Source: CAYJAD01 sp964370015
Lineage (GTDB): Bacteria > Desulfobacterota > Desulfovibrionia > Desulfovibrionales > Desulfovibrionaceae
Length of the DNA stretch: 18,222 bases
Reading direction: 5' to 3'
Assembly (NCBI GenBank): GCA_964370015.1
Contig: CAYJHD010000038.1
Location: forward strand, 1 to 18,222
The notes under the pieces: generated by a model
Databases searched by the model: none
Seen by the model: the letters and a program-made list of their open reading frames with translations, nothing else
What the model was told of the DNA's origin: nothing
Shown here: piece after piece, positions 1 to 7,427 of the stretch
Layout of the letters: every line of letters begins with the position of its first letter
Numbering within the stretch: position 1 is the stretch's first letter
Position numbers and translations under genes: made by a program

Positions 1-871
1 CGCGAAGCGCGTTTTTCATGGCTCTGGCCATGCCTTCACCGGATTCGTGAGGAGCAGTCATGTGATAGGCATCGCAAGAAGAGCCATAACCGATGAGTTC
101 AGCATAAATGGTGGCGCCGCGCTCAAGGGCTGCGTCCATATCTTCCAACAAAATGAGACCTGCGCCTTCACCGATGACAAAGCCGTCTCTTTCTTTATCG
201 AAAGGACGTGAAGCCTTGGTGGGGTTGTCGTTATTTTGTGTGGAAAGAGCTTTTAAAGCCGTGAAGCCGGCCACGCCAAGGGGCGTTACGGTGGCTTCTA
301 CGCCGCCGGTGATGACAGCGTCGCTACGTCCCAGTAACATTTCGCTAAAGGCGGTGCCAATGGCGTGCAAGGCAGAAGCGCAAGCGGTGGTTACGGTGAC
401 GTTATTCCCTTTTGCTCCTTCAAAAATAGCCACTTGACCAGGAGCCATATTGGAAATGAGCATGGGAATCATGAAGGGAGAAATTTTGTTGGGGCCGGAC
501 TTTAAGAGCTTTTCGTGGTAGGTTTCAAGGGTTTGTAAACCACCAAGACCTACGCCCAAAATAACGTCGGTGCGTTCGGCATTGCTCTCGTCAATGGTAA
601 GCTTGGCATCTTGCACAAGAGCTTTACCGGCGACGACGGCAAATTGTGTAAAGCGATCCATGCGCTTTACTTGTTTGAAAGGGATATGATCCTCAGGCTT
701 AAAGTCTTTAACTTCACCAGCAATGCGTGAGTCGTACGCACTGGCGTCAAAATGAGTGATGGGGCCAATGCCGGACTCGCCAGCAATTAAGGCTTTCCAC
801 GTGCTTTGCACATCGTTGCCAAGAGGTGTGATGGCCGAAACTCCAGTTACCACAATACGCCTGCGGTTCAT
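1..871 (-). CDS. fabF: 3-oxoacyl-[ACP] synthase II (KAS II), 3' end outside window
   Basis: This is a condensing enzyme that extends acyl-ACP with malonyl-ACP in the cytoplasmic type II fatty-acid cycle. Translation from the ATG at 871-869 gives about 290 residues; the family is usually a little over 400, so roughly the last third lies off the left edge. The start is supported by AAGGAG about 7 nt upstream. Visible motifs are RRRIVVTG at residues 3-10, the nucleophile in TTACASALHA (Cys164), GFVIGEGAG and DAYHMTAP near the edge. The two catalytic histidines of the family lie beyond the window. It is the last visible gene of the yceD-to-fabF operon, 137 nt after acpP, and that spacer holds three inverted repeats that may adjust its expression relative to acpP. 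Confidence 0.95.
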   Translation of the reverse strand, partial: MNRRRIVVTGVSAITPLGNDVQSTWKALIAGESGIGPITHFDASAYDSRIAGEVKDFKPEDHIPFKQVKRMDRFTQFAVVAGKALVQDAKLTIDESNAERTDVILGVGLGGLQTLETYHEKLLKSGPNKISPFMIPMLISNMAPGQVAIFEGAKGNNVTVTTACASALHAIGTAFSEMLLGRSDAVITGGVEATVTPLGVAGFTALKALSTQNNDNPTKASRPFDKERDGFVIGEGAGLILLEDMDAALERGATIYAELIGYGSSCDAYHMTAPHESGEGMARAMKNALR

Positions 872-908
872 GAGAACTCCTTCAATGTAAGTACTTATAA
901 AATGCAAT

Positions 909-998
909 ACGGCACAACTTAAAAAGCTTGCCGTTTCAATAATATTATCAGCTATTTACCCTCGCACATTGCGAGCAAGAGGGAGGCGCAAACCTCCC
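909..998 (-). other. Three successive inverted repeats between acpP and fabF
   Basis: In the order they would be transcribed (minus strand), the acpP-fabF spacer holds a 6-bp GGGAGG/CCTCCC stem with a 6-nt loop (981-998), a 6-bp TGCGAG/CTCGCA stem with a 3-nt loop (961-975), and an ACGGCA/TGCCGT pair around a 14-nt A/T-rich loop (909-934). None is followed by a convincing U-run, so they are more likely partial attenuators or 3' stabilisers of the acpP message than full terminators. The repeats are seen directly; the role is inferred. Confidence 0.5.
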
Positions 999-1008
999 CC
1001 TAAAACGC

Positions 1009-1239
1009 TTATTTGCCTTCGATGTAGGAAATGGCGTCTTGAACTTTTAAGATTTTTTGAGCGTCGTCATCGGCGATTTCGATGTCGAATTCTTCTTCCA
1101 TGGCCATGATGAGCTCGGTGAGGTCAAGGGAATCTGCACCAAGGTCTTCCACAAAGGAAGCGCCTGGCTTTACTTCTTCAGCGGAAACGCCGAGTTGTTC
1201 TACAATGATGTTAGTTACTTTTTGTGCTACATCAGACAT
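1009..1239 (-). CDS. acpP: Acyl carrier protein
   Basis: This is the small acidic carrier that holds growing acyl chains on a 4'-phosphopantetheine arm for the Fab enzymes and PlsX. It has 76 residues, typical for the family. The attachment site is Ser37 in GADSLDLTEL, followed by the acidic recognition helix (MAMEEEFDIEI). I use the ATG at 1239-1237, giving MSDVAQK, because GGAGG lies 6 nt upstream; an ATG 18 nt further up would add six residues that are atypical of the family and would place the ribosome binding site inside the gene. It lies 33 nt after fabG in the same operon. Confidence 0.97.
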   Translation of the reverse strand: MSDVAQKVTNIIVEQLGVSAEEVKPGASFVEDLGADSLDLTELIMAMEEEFDIEIADDDAQKILKVQDAISYIEGK

Positions 1240-1272
1240 AATAGCCTCCATACGCATTTTGTCGTGTTTTTA

Positions 1273-2016
1273 TTAACAATACATGCCGCCGTTGACGGCA
1301 AGAATTTGTCCCGTGATATATTTAGCCTTGGGAGAGGCAAGAAAAGCCACGGCATGGGCTATATCTTCCACTGTTCCCATACGCTTTAAAGGTATATCGT
1401 TTTCATACCCTTTGCGAATTTCTTCTGGTAAAGCGGCAGTCATGTCGGTTTCGATGAAACCAGGAGCCACTGTGTTTACCGTAATGTTGCGGCTGGCCAA
1501 TTCCTTGGCAGCTGCCATGGTCATGCCATGCATACCGGCTTTGGAGGCGGCATAGTTCACCTGCCCCGCATTGCCTTCTTGACCCACCACAGAGGAAATA
1601 TTGATAATGCTTCCGTGGCGTTGTTTGCTCATGATTTTACCGGCTTCGCGTAAGCAAATGAAGGAACCACGTAGGTTGGTGCCCACAACGCTGTCAAAAT
1701 CGGCATCTTTCATGCGAATGAGGAAACCGTCCTTGGTGATGCCGGCATTATTAACCAGCACGGAAAGCTCCACTTTATCTTTAATATGTTCGGCAAAAAA
1801 GGTGCTTATGGCTTCGCCATCGCTTACGTTTAGGCAAAAAGCTTCTGCTTTTCCACCACGCTCTTTTATGCCATCAGCCACTTTTTGTGCTTCTTCTGGC
1901 TTACTTACATAGGTAAGGTATACTTGAAATCCATCGGCGGCCAAGGTTTCGGCAATGGCCCTTCCTATACCGCGAGATCCGCCAGTGACAAGAGCAGTTG
2001 GTATTTTTTCACTCAT
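1273..2016 (-). CDS. fabG: 3-oxoacyl-[ACP] reductase
   Basis: An NADPH-dependent short-chain dehydrogenase that reduces 3-oxoacyl-ACP in the first reductive step of the elongation cycle. It has 247 residues, normal for FabG. The Rossmann cofactor motif TGGSRGIG is at residues 11-18, NNAG at 89-92, and the catalytic Ser142, Tyr155 and Lys159 occur with family spacing (SSVVGQ, then YAASK). The C-terminus VNGGMYC matches the usual FabG ending. AGGAT upstream of the ATG serves as ribosome binding site. It sits between fabH (106-nt gap with a hairpin) and acpP (33-nt gap), which makes FabG the right choice over other SDR enzymes. Confidence 0.96.
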   Translation of the reverse strand: MSEKIPTALVTGGSRGIGRAIAETLAADGFQVYLTYVSKPEEAQKVADGIKERGGKAEAFCLNVSDGEAISTFFAEHIKDKVELSVLVNNAGITKDGFLIRMKDADFDSVVGTNLRGSFICLREAGKIMSKQRHGSIINISSVVGQEGNAGQVNYAASKAGMHGMTMAAAKELASRNITVNTVAPGFIETDMTAALPEEIRKGYENDIPLKRMGTVEDIAHAVAFLASPKAKYITGQILAVNGGMYC

Positions 2017-2050
2017 TATTCTATCCTATCAAGTGGTCTTCTTAAGGCTA

Positions 2051-2096
2051 CTTTGAAATCTTACGTTTCATATCTTAAATGAGCGTAACTTTCAAG
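2051..2096 (-). other. Imperfect hairpin in the fabH-fabG spacer
   Basis: CTTTGAAATCTTACG at 2051-2065 pairs with CGTAACTTTCAAG at 2084-2096 with small bulges, leaving an 18-nt A/T-rich loop. There is no U-run, so it is probably not a terminator. It sits inside an otherwise continuous operon and could mark an mRNA processing or stability site; that role is inference. Confidence 0.4.
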
Positions 2097-2122
2097 ATAC
2101 AATATGGTCAAAAAATTATGCT

Positions 2123-3130
2123 TTACACATCAAAATGCACTAAAGCACAACCCCAAGTGAAGCCGGCACCCACCGAAGCCACCATGGTTCTTTTGCCTTG
2201 TCCCACTAATCCTTGCTCGCGAGCATCTTGTAAAGCCAAGGGCACAGAAGCTGAAGAGGTGTTGCCAAACTTATGCACATTGGCAAAAACTTGCTCTTCA
2301 CGAAGCTTCAGACGCGAGACCACCGATTCGATGATGCGTAAATTGGCCTGATGCGGCACATACAAGTCAATATCATCCAGAGTAAGACCGCTTTGCTCAA
2401 GCACTTCATGGGCCACGGACACAAGGTTACGCACGGCATGTTTAAACACATCGCGCCCTTGCATTTGCAAAAAGAAATCTTCGCCCACAGGGTCGCCAAT
2501 TTTACAAGCCCAAGCGGAGCCACCACCAATGGTGATGAGATCCCAAAGCTTACCGTCGGTGTGGCAAATGATGTTGCTTACCTTGGCCACGGCCTTTTCG
2601 CCATTGGCTTTTGCCTTACTGGAGCGTAATACCAAAGCGCCGGCGCCGTCACCAAAGAGCACACAAGAGGCGCGATCGTTCCAGTTGAGTTTGCGAGTTA
2701 AGGCTTCAACACAAACAAGTAAGATAACGGCGTCTTCATGCGCTTTTAAAAGAGCATCGCCAATGGATAAACCATAGAGAAAGCCAGAGCATGCGGCGTT
2801 GAAATCCAGCGCCATGACGGTGCCACAACCAAGCTTGTGTGCCACAAGACTGGCGGTGGAGGGGCAAACATATTCGGGAGTACAGGTGGCCACCAAGACA
2901 TGGGTCACGTCTTTGGCCTCAAGGCCGGCTTCTGCCAAGGCCTTTTGGGCAGCCTTTGTGCCTAAATCGGAAGCATTTTCCCCTTCTGCCAAGATATGCC
3001 TTTGCTTGATACCTGTGCGCGTGGTAATCCATTCATCATTGGTGTCCACCATGCGACTTAAGTCTTCATTGGTCAAAATACGTTCGGGTACATGGGTTCC
3101 CAAGCCGTGAATATGGCATGTCGTCGTCAT
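2123..3130 (-). CDS. fabH: 3-oxoacyl-[ACP] synthase III (KAS III)
   Basis: FabH starts fatty-acid synthesis by condensing an acyl-CoA, normally acetyl-CoA, with malonyl-ACP. From the ATG at 3130-3128 the protein has 335 residues, close to the usual 315-335. The catalytic triad is complete: Cys114 in FNAACSGFLYG, His260 in VPHQANLRII and Asn290 in HKFGNTSSASVP. The N-terminus (HIHGLGTHVPERILTNEDL) aligns with normal FabH starts. An in-frame TTG at 3172 would add 14 residues without a visible ribosome binding site, so I prefer the ATG, although its own Shine-Dalgarno is also weak (AGAG about 13 nt upstream). It follows plsX after 80 nt in the same operon. Confidence 0.95.
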   Translation of the reverse strand: MTTTCHIHGLGTHVPERILTNEDLSRMVDTNDEWITTRTGIKQRHILAEGENASDLGTKAAQKALAEAGLEAKDVTHVLVATCTPEYVCPSTASLVAHKLGCGTVMALDFNAACSGFLYGLSIGDALLKAHEDAVILLVCVEALTRKLNWNDRASCVLFGDGAGALVLRSSKAKANGEKAVAKVSNIICHTDGKLWDLITIGGGSAWACKIGDPVGEDFFLQMQGRDVFKHAVRNLVSVAHEVLEQSGLTLDDIDLYVPHQANLRIIESVVSRLKLREEQVFANVHKFGNTSSASVPLALQDAREQGLVGQGKRTMVASVGAGFTWGCALVHFDV

Positions 3131-3210
3131 CGTACTGGTACTCTTTAGGTTTGCGCTTACTTTATGCAGCAAGCATGGGGATAATGGAAAAGGCTATACT
3201 ACAGAAGATA

Positions 3211-4245
3211 TTATAGGGCACGACTAAAGCGCGTGAGCTCATCATTGGCCATGATGGTCTGCGCAAGGCGCGTATTGGTTCCTTTACGGATAAAGGTTCC
3301 GCCCATCTTGATGGCGTTACAAATGGCCTTGGAATTGGATTTACCGTGACAAACCAAGACTAAGCCTTGCAGGCCCAGCACAGGAGCACCACCGTATTCG
3401 GCATAGTCCACGATTTCTCGAAATTTCTTAAAGGCTCCCTTGGCTAGCAATGCTCCAAGGGTTGGTAAAATGCCAGAGCGCAATTGTCTTTTTAAAATGC
3501 GAATGAGCGACATGGATAAACCCTCGCTCATTTTCAGCACCACATTGCCCAAAAAGCCGTCGCACACCACCACATTTACCTCTCCGGTGAAAAGGTCTCG
3601 CCCTTCGCAGTTTCCGGAAAAGTTGAGGTTTTGTGCCATTTTCAACAGGTCATAGGCTTCTTTTACCTGTATATTCCCTTTGCCTTCTTCTTCGCCAATG
3701 CTGAGCAAGGAAATGCTTGGAGCGTCATACTCTAAGATATCGCGCGCAAAAGCATCACCCATGAGTCCAAATTGGAAAAGGTGATAGGGGCGGCAATCCA
3801 CATTGGCGCCGCAATCCAAAAGCACAAGAGGTTTTTTTTCTGTGGGCAAAAGCGCAGTTAAAGCGGGACGTTCCACACCCTGGATACGTCCTACAATAAA
3901 CATACCGCACGCCACGGTGGCACCGGAATGTCCGGCACTGACCACAGCGTGAGCTGCTTTATCGCGCACAAGACGACAAGCCACCTGGATGGATGCGTTC
4001 TTTTTACGACGCAACACCTCCGAGGGCTTTTCGTTCATATGGACCACATCATCGGCTTGGACAATCTCATATCGCACGCCAGTTGTATCCAAAAGAGCAA
4101 GCTCTGCCTCGATCTTGGGGGTATCACCCACCAAGAGCACGGTTAAGTCATGCAATTTGGCTGCATCTATGGCGCCCGGTACCACAATGGAGGGGCCAAA
4201 GTCCCCCCCCATGGCGTCCACGGCAATGATGGGGCATTTTTCCAT
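3211..4245 (-). CDS. plsX: Phosphate acyltransferase PlsX
   Basis: PlsX converts acyl-ACP to acyl-phosphate, the donor used by PlsY to begin phospholipid synthesis; it is a peripheral membrane enzyme. At 344 residues it is of normal length. Family motifs are IAVDAMGGDFGP near residue 7, GHSGATVACGMF in the middle, and VVCDGFLGNVVLKMSEG and GLQGLVLVCHGKS in the C-terminal half. The ATG overlaps the rpmF stop codon by one base (TAATG) and has no strong ribosome binding site of its own, which suggests translational coupling to rpmF. The rpmF-plsX-fabH order is widely conserved in bacteria. Confidence 0.97.
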   Translation of the reverse strand: MEKCPIIAVDAMGGDFGPSIVVPGAIDAAKLHDLTVLLVGDTPKIEAELALLDTTGVRYEIVQADDVVHMNEKPSEVLRRKKNASIQVACRLVRDKAAHAVVSAGHSGATVACGMFIVGRIQGVERPALTALLPTEKKPLVLLDCGANVDCRPYHLFQFGLMGDAFARDILEYDAPSISLLSIGEEEGKGNIQVKEAYDLLKMAQNLNFSGNCEGRDLFTGEVNVVVCDGFLGNVVLKMSEGLSMSLIRILKRQLRSGILPTLGALLAKGAFKKFREIVDYAEYGGAPVLGLQGLVLVCHGKSNSKAICNAIKMGGTFIRKGTNTRLAQTIMANDELTRFSRAL

Positions 4246-4430
4246 TAATTCTGGTCGTCAGAAGTGGAAATAACCTTGCGGCCTTTGTAGGTACCGCAGC
4301 TTGCGCACACAGCGTGTGGCACAGTAGGCTCACCGCAGTTGCAGTAAATAACGGTAGGGATAGCTACACGGTCATGAGAACGACGCATACCTTTTCTGGA
4401 ACGGGATTTTTTGTTTTGTTGAACTGCCAT
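4245..4430 (-). CDS. rpmF: 50S ribosomal protein L32
   Basis: A 61-residue large-subunit protein with the standard basic start AVQQNKKSRSRKGMRRSHD. The C-terminal half carries a zinc-ribbon set of cysteines at 30, 32, 42 and 45 (YCNCGEP and VCASCG). The first pair is spaced C-x-C where many L32 proteins have C-x-x-C, but all four ligands are present. AGGAG lies 7 nt upstream of the ATG. It is 24 nt downstream of yceD and overlaps plsX by one base, so ribosome assembly and lipid-synthesis genes share a transcript. Confidence 0.97.
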   Translation of the reverse strand: MAVQQNKKSRSRKGMRRSHDRVAIPTVIYCNCGEPTVPHAVCASCGTYKGRKVISTSDDQN

Positions 4431-4454
4431 TGTATTCTCCTTAGCAATCGAAAC

Positions 4455-5033
4455 CTATTTCGATTTGGTAATTTTCAATGCACGTAATGCCGCAAGTCTG
4501 GGGTCGCCCTCTTCTTGGGTACACGTACAGGAATTTTCATTTAAGTTGACGCCACATGAAGGGCAAAGACCCTTGCATTTTTCTTGGCACAGCGGACGCA
4601 TGGGCAAAGAAAGCATAAATTCTTCCCAGCAAAGCAAAGCTAAGTCCAGCATGGGCATGGAATTTTCCACAACTATGCGGCTGTCGCTGTCCATGAGGGC
4701 GTCAGCAAAATCTTCATTTTTGTCATCATCTTCGTTTTCGAAGGGGATGGCTTCTCCGGGAATGGCTTCAAAATTATCAATGTCGTGATCAATGAGCGTT
4801 GCAGCTTGTTCGGCGCATAAATCGCAATTTTGTGTCACATGCCCAGTGAGCTTTCCGCGCACAAGGCAACCGCCCTGCACAGGAAGCAAGTTAAATTCCG
4901 CACGAAGTGGCGTAACTACCTGACAATCCACATGTAATTCTTTCATGGGGTCAGCCCATATGCTAGCATCGTCCACCACTATGTGGCGTCCGGTGGGGGG
5001 AATGTCGTGAATTGATACAAATAATTTAGCCAT
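4455..5033 (-). CDS. yceD: DUF177 / YceD-family protein
   Basis: A 192-residue member of the DUF177 (YceD, large ribosomal RNA accumulation) family, which nearly always lies directly upstream of rpmF and has been linked to 23S rRNA accumulation and ribosome assembly. Seen here are a CDLC pair at residues 70-73, an acidic linker around residues 99-108 (ENEDDDKNED) and a cysteine-rich C-terminal region with Cys149, 153, 157, 160, 169 and 171, which probably binds zinc. The ATG has GAGG about 7 nt upstream. It is the first gene of the operon, with a promoter ending only about 20 nt before the start codon. Family assignment rests on context plus the cysteine pattern; the biochemical role is not fixed by sequence. 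Confidence 0.9.
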   Translation of the reverse strand: MAKLFVSIHDIPPTGRHIVVDDASIWADPMKELHVDCQVVTPLRAEFNLLPVQGGCLVRGKLTGHVTQNCDLCAEQAATLIDHDIDNFEAIPGEAIPFENEDDDKNEDFADALMDSDSRIVVENSMPMLDLALLCWEEFMLSLPMRPLCQEKCKGLCPSCGVNLNENSCTCTQEEGDPRLAALRALKITKSK

Positions 5034-5054
5034 AAATAACCTCGTGAACTGTGC

Positions 5055-5084
5055 CTTTTACATGCAGCCCCCCTGCTCTGTCAA
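5055..5084 (-). promoter_or_regulatory. Candidate sigma-70 promoter of the yceD-fabF operon
   Basis: On the minus strand a perfect TTGACA (5084-5079) is followed 17-18 nt later by a weaker -10 (GTAAAA/TAAAAG, 5061-5055). Transcription would start around 5048 and give a very short leader that holds only the GAGG ribosome binding site. The -35 is strong and the -10 poor, so the hexamer match is not conclusive. Confidence 0.55.
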
Positions 5085-5466
5085 GAGAAGCAAGGGTAAT
5101 TTTTACGAATTTATTAAAGGTTGCATGTGTGCCCTTGAGGCAAGTACAATAATTTACGCCAAGACGCAATGATTTTTTGTTCCCATGGCACGCAAATTCT
5201 TTTGATTTACGCCCTTTTGTGGCATGCTTTGTTCACCTTTTTGAAGAGCATTTATGCATGATGTCTTAAAAACATTTTTTTGTTCTCTAGCTTTTTCTTT
5301 TTTCATGACAGTGTGAATGCTTTTCCCTCGCACATAATAATATGAAGTAAATGAACCAAGTGGCCACACTCACGCAAAGCAAACCCTTTACACGCCCCCC
5401 ATGTGGACTTATCTTGTATGGAGATGTGCTGAGTGACATTGGCATTTTTTTCTTATTAGGAATCAC

Positions 5467-5495
5467 TTGCATTAAGAAAAGTTTTTTGCTACAAG
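5467..5495 (+). promoter_or_regulatory. Candidate promoter of rbr
   Basis: TTGCAT (5467-5472) and TACAAG (5490-5495) are separated by 17 nt, and TG-C immediately precedes the -10, making an extended -10. The start would be near 5502, giving a leader of about 55 nt that ends in AGGAG (5547-5551). No clear PerR- or Fur-like palindrome is visible beside it. Confidence 0.4.
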
Positions 5496-5557
5496 GTGTC
5501 TTACTGAGCGCGAACACATGCGCACTTCCCAACCTTAACCTATATTAGGAGCATATA

Positions 5558-6136
5558 ATGAAATCTTTGAAAGGCACACAAACCGAAAAAAATATCCTCA
5601 CTGCCTTTGCCGGCGAATCCCAAGCCCGCAACCGTTACGACTTTTTCTCTTCCCAAGCGAAAAAAGACGGTTTCCGCTTGGTTCAAGAAGTATTTGCCGA
5701 AACATCTGCACAAGAAAAAGAACATGCCAAGCGTCTTTTTAAATTCCTTGAAGGCGGAGATGTGGAAATTGTGAGCGCTTTCCCAGCCGGTATCATTGAC
5801 TGTACCGAAAAGAACCTCATTGCTTCTGCCGCCGGCGAAAAGCATGAATACGAAGAAATGTATCCAGAAATGGCCGCCATTGCAGACAAAGAAGGCTTCA
5901 GCGAAATTGCTTGCGTCATGCGCAACATCGCCATTGCGGAAGAATTCCACGAAAGACGCTTCCTCATGCTGGCCAAAGAAATTCGCGAAGCTTCCATGTT
6001 TAAACAAGCTCAGCCTGTCATTTGGCGCTGTTTGAACTGTGGTTGGTTGCACGAAGGCCAAGAGCCCGCCCATCTTTGCGGCGCGTGTGCGCACCCTGTG
6101 GCGCACTTTGAAGTGCTCTACCATACCTATGGCTAA
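5558..6136 (+). CDS. rbr: Rubrerythrin
   Basis: A cytoplasmic non-haem di-iron protein that reduces hydrogen peroxide in anaerobes, taking electrons through its rubredoxin domain. The 192 residues contain a ferritin-like four-helix domain (about 1-145) with ligand residues Glu20 (GESQARNRY), Glu53 and His56 (QEKEH), Glu94 and Glu97 (GEKHEYEEMY), and the AEEFHERRF segment with His131. A C-terminal rubredoxin-like domain has Cys158, Cys161, Cys174 and Cys177. From memory it is very similar to D. vulgaris rubrerythrin, including the opening MKSLKG. AGGAG lies 7 nt upstream of the ATG. The gene appears monocistronic: its own promoter candidate precedes it and a strong terminator follows 22 nt after the stop. 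Confidence 0.97.
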   Translation: MKSLKGTQTEKNILTAFAGESQARNRYDFFSSQAKKDGFRLVQEVFAETSAQEKEHAKRLFKFLEGGDVEIVSAFPAGIIDCTEKNLIASAAGEKHEYEEMYPEMAAIADKEGFSEIACVMRNIAIAEEFHERRFLMLAKEIREASMFKQAQPVIWRCLNCGWLHEGQEPAHLCGACAHPVAHFEVLYHTYG

Positions 6137-6157
6137 GCCCATGTACACAAGAGTTTT

Positions 6158-6182
6158 AAGCCGGGGAAACCCGGCTTTTTTT
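6158..6182 (+). terminator. Intrinsic terminator of rbr
   Basis: An 8-bp perfect stem, AAGCCGGG (6158-6165) with CCCGGCTT (6170-6177), closes a GAAA tetraloop and runs into seven consecutive Ts (6176-6182). It lies 22 nt after the rbr stop codon. Confidence 0.95.
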
Positions 6183-6196
6183 GTGGGTAAAATCTG

Positions 6197-6299
6197 CTGG
6201 GGGAAACCTTTTCTGTAGAAAAGGTTTCCCCCAGACCCCCATCCAAAAAACTTTAACGGCGACAGCACGTCAGCTTTGAAAAGAAAATTTTGCCGCAAT
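6197..6299 (-). repeat. Dispersed hairpin repeat, copy A1
   Basis: The left part is a 16-bp perfect inverted repeat (6197-6212 with 6219-6234, arms beginning CTGGGGG), extendable to 17 bp with a TGTA loop. The right part (6242-6299), read on the minus strand, matches 10740-10796: both begin ATTGCGG, share TTTCAAAG and end in TTAAAGTTTTTTGGA, with about the same spacing throughout. It is therefore one of two copies of the same element in this window, in opposite orientations. It contains no coding sequence. Confidence 0.8.
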
Positions 6300-6411
6300 G
6301 GTAATTAAAAGAAAGAAGAAGTGTATAGCCTTTAGTGTAAAAGTCATATGCAAAGCTTATCAACATTGTGAAGAAGCTTCTTTCTGAAGTCCTCCTTAAG
6401 CATGCTCCCCC

Positions 6412-6440
6412 TTGACGAAAATTATCCCGCTTGCTAATTT
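6412..6440 (+). promoter_or_regulatory. Promoter of the TauE-family gene
   Basis: TTGACG (6412-6417), a 17-nt spacer and TAATTT (6435-6440) preceded by TG-C (extended -10). The start would fall near 6447, 16 nt before the ATG at 6463 and just before its GGAGG. The -35 coincides with the in-frame TTG that opens the longest reading frame, so that upstream start can be excluded if this promoter is used. Confidence 0.65.
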
Positions 6441-6462
6441 TATTATCAAAAGTGGAGGCGCC

Positions 6463-7374
6463 ATGTTTTTTCCTGTTGCCGGCATAGAAGTAAACCCTCT
6501 CGTTCCCCCTTTAGTGGCCTTTTGTATATCCTTTGTGGCCTCCATGGGCGGCATTTCTGGTGCTTTTCTCTTACTTCCCTTCCAAATGTCTGTACTTGGC
6601 TATACGCACCCTTCGGTGAGTGCCACCAATCAATTGTTTAATATTGTGGCCATTCCCAGCGGGGTGTATCGCTATTGGAAAGAAGGGCGCCTTGTGTGGC
6701 CCTTGGTGTGGATTGTGGTGCTTGGCACCTTGCCCGGTGTTTTCATTGGCGCCTATGTGCGCATATTGCATTTACCGGACCCCACGCATTTTAAGCTCTT
6801 CGCCGCCGGCGTGCTCTTTTATCTTAGCTTGAAAATGTTTCGTGACATGCGCAACGCATCCGCAACGCCACAACAAGATGAAGAACTGCAAAAAAAACTA
6901 GCTTCCAGTAGCAGTCAAGGAAAACAAGATATTCACATTAATTTTAAGACATTAAGTTTTCGCTTTTACGATACACAATACGACATTCCTTTGTGGGGCG
7001 TATTTTCCTTAAGCTTTTTGGTGGGCATTGTGGGCGGCATTTATGGCATTGGCGGCGGAGCCATCATTGCGCCTTTTTTTGTAACCTATTTCAAATTGCC
7101 CATATATATAGTTGCCGGCGCCACCCTCATGGGAACCTTTGTGACCTCCATAGCCGGCGTGGCTTTTTTTGAACTCATGGCACCCTTTTATCCGGAATTT
7201 TCCATAGCTCCCGATTGGATGCTGGGCCTATCCTTTGGCATTGGTGGCACCTTGGGCATGTACCTTGGCGCGCGCTGCCAAAAACATATGCCGGCAAAGC
7301 TCATCAAAAAAATACTGGCCGGCGCCATGCTGCTCACAGCATGCAAATACACCATGGATTTTCTCTTGGCATAA
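6463..7374 (+). CDS. TauE/SafE-family sulfite/organosulfur anion exporter
   Basis: A polytopic inner-membrane protein of the TauE/SafE (DUF81) permease family; members export sulfite, sulfoacetate or related anions. I start at the ATG at 6463, which has GGAGG 5 nt upstream, giving 303 residues, rather than at the in-frame TTG 51 nt earlier that overlaps the promoter. Visible are an N-terminal half with FVASMGGISGAFLLLPF and TNQLFNIVAIPSG, a charged central loop (about residues 130-175), and a C-terminal half repeating the pattern as LVGIVGGIYGIGGGAIIAPF, followed by GATLMGTFVTSIAGV. These glycine-rich repeats are the family hallmark. The substrate cannot be read from sequence; sulfite or a sulfonate is plausible in a sulfur-metabolising anaerobe. 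It appears monocistronic. Confidence 0.88.
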   Translation: MFFPVAGIEVNPLVPPLVAFCISFVASMGGISGAFLLLPFQMSVLGYTHPSVSATNQLFNIVAIPSGVYRYWKEGRLVWPLVWIVVLGTLPGVFIGAYVRILHLPDPTHFKLFAAGVLFYLSLKMFRDMRNASATPQQDEELQKKLASSSSQGKQDIHINFKTLSFRFYDTQYDIPLWGVFSLSFLVGIVGGIYGIGGGAIIAPFFVTYFKLPIYIVAGATLMGTFVTSIAGVAFFELMAPFYPEFSIAPDWMLGLSFGIGGTLGMYLGARCQKHMPAKLIKKILAGAMLLTACKYTMDFLLA

Positions 7375-7388
7375 TATACACAATTTTG

Positions 7389-7417
7389 TTGACAGCCATA
7401 TGCCCTTGTGCTAAATC
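7389..7417 (+). promoter_or_regulatory. Promoter of tRNA-Leu
   Basis: A perfect TTGACA (7389-7394), a 17-nt spacer and TAAATC (7412-7417) preceded by TG-C (extended -10). Transcription would start a few bases before the mature tRNA 5' end at 7428, as is usual for a monocistronic tRNA gene. Confidence 0.7.
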
Positions 7418-7427
7418 TCCAATCCAC

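Larger units (their letters stand above)
5034..5557. other. Divergent intergenic region between yceD and rbr
   Basis: About 520 bases that separate the minus-strand lipid operon from plus-strand rubrerythrin. It carries the yceD promoter at the left and a candidate rbr promoter at the right. The middle (about 5100-5460) is A/T-rich with poly-T stretches. The short reading frames in it have no ribosome binding sites or recognisable motifs, and I see no convincing gene, tRNA or palindromic operator there. Confidence 0.6.
6137..6462. other. rbr-tauE intergenic region
   Basis: About 325 bases holding, in order, the rbr terminator (6158-6182), dispersed repeat copy A1 (6197-6299), a 12-bp perfect palindrome AAGAAGCTTCTT (6371-6382) and the candidate exporter promoter (6412-6440). 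The palindrome lies about 30 nt upstream of the -35 and could be an operator, but this is unproven. No gene is seen. Confidence 0.6.

Noticed and set aside
5154..5548. Several 65-81 codon frames in the yceD-rbr spacer on both strands
   Set aside because: No ribosome binding sites, mutually overlapping and of low complexity; more likely non-coding.
5540..6298. 252-codon open frame antisense to rubrerythrin
   Set aside because: It mirrors the rbr coding sequence and runs through the rbr terminator and repeat A1; no ribosome binding site or recognisable domain. An artefact of the codon use of rbr.
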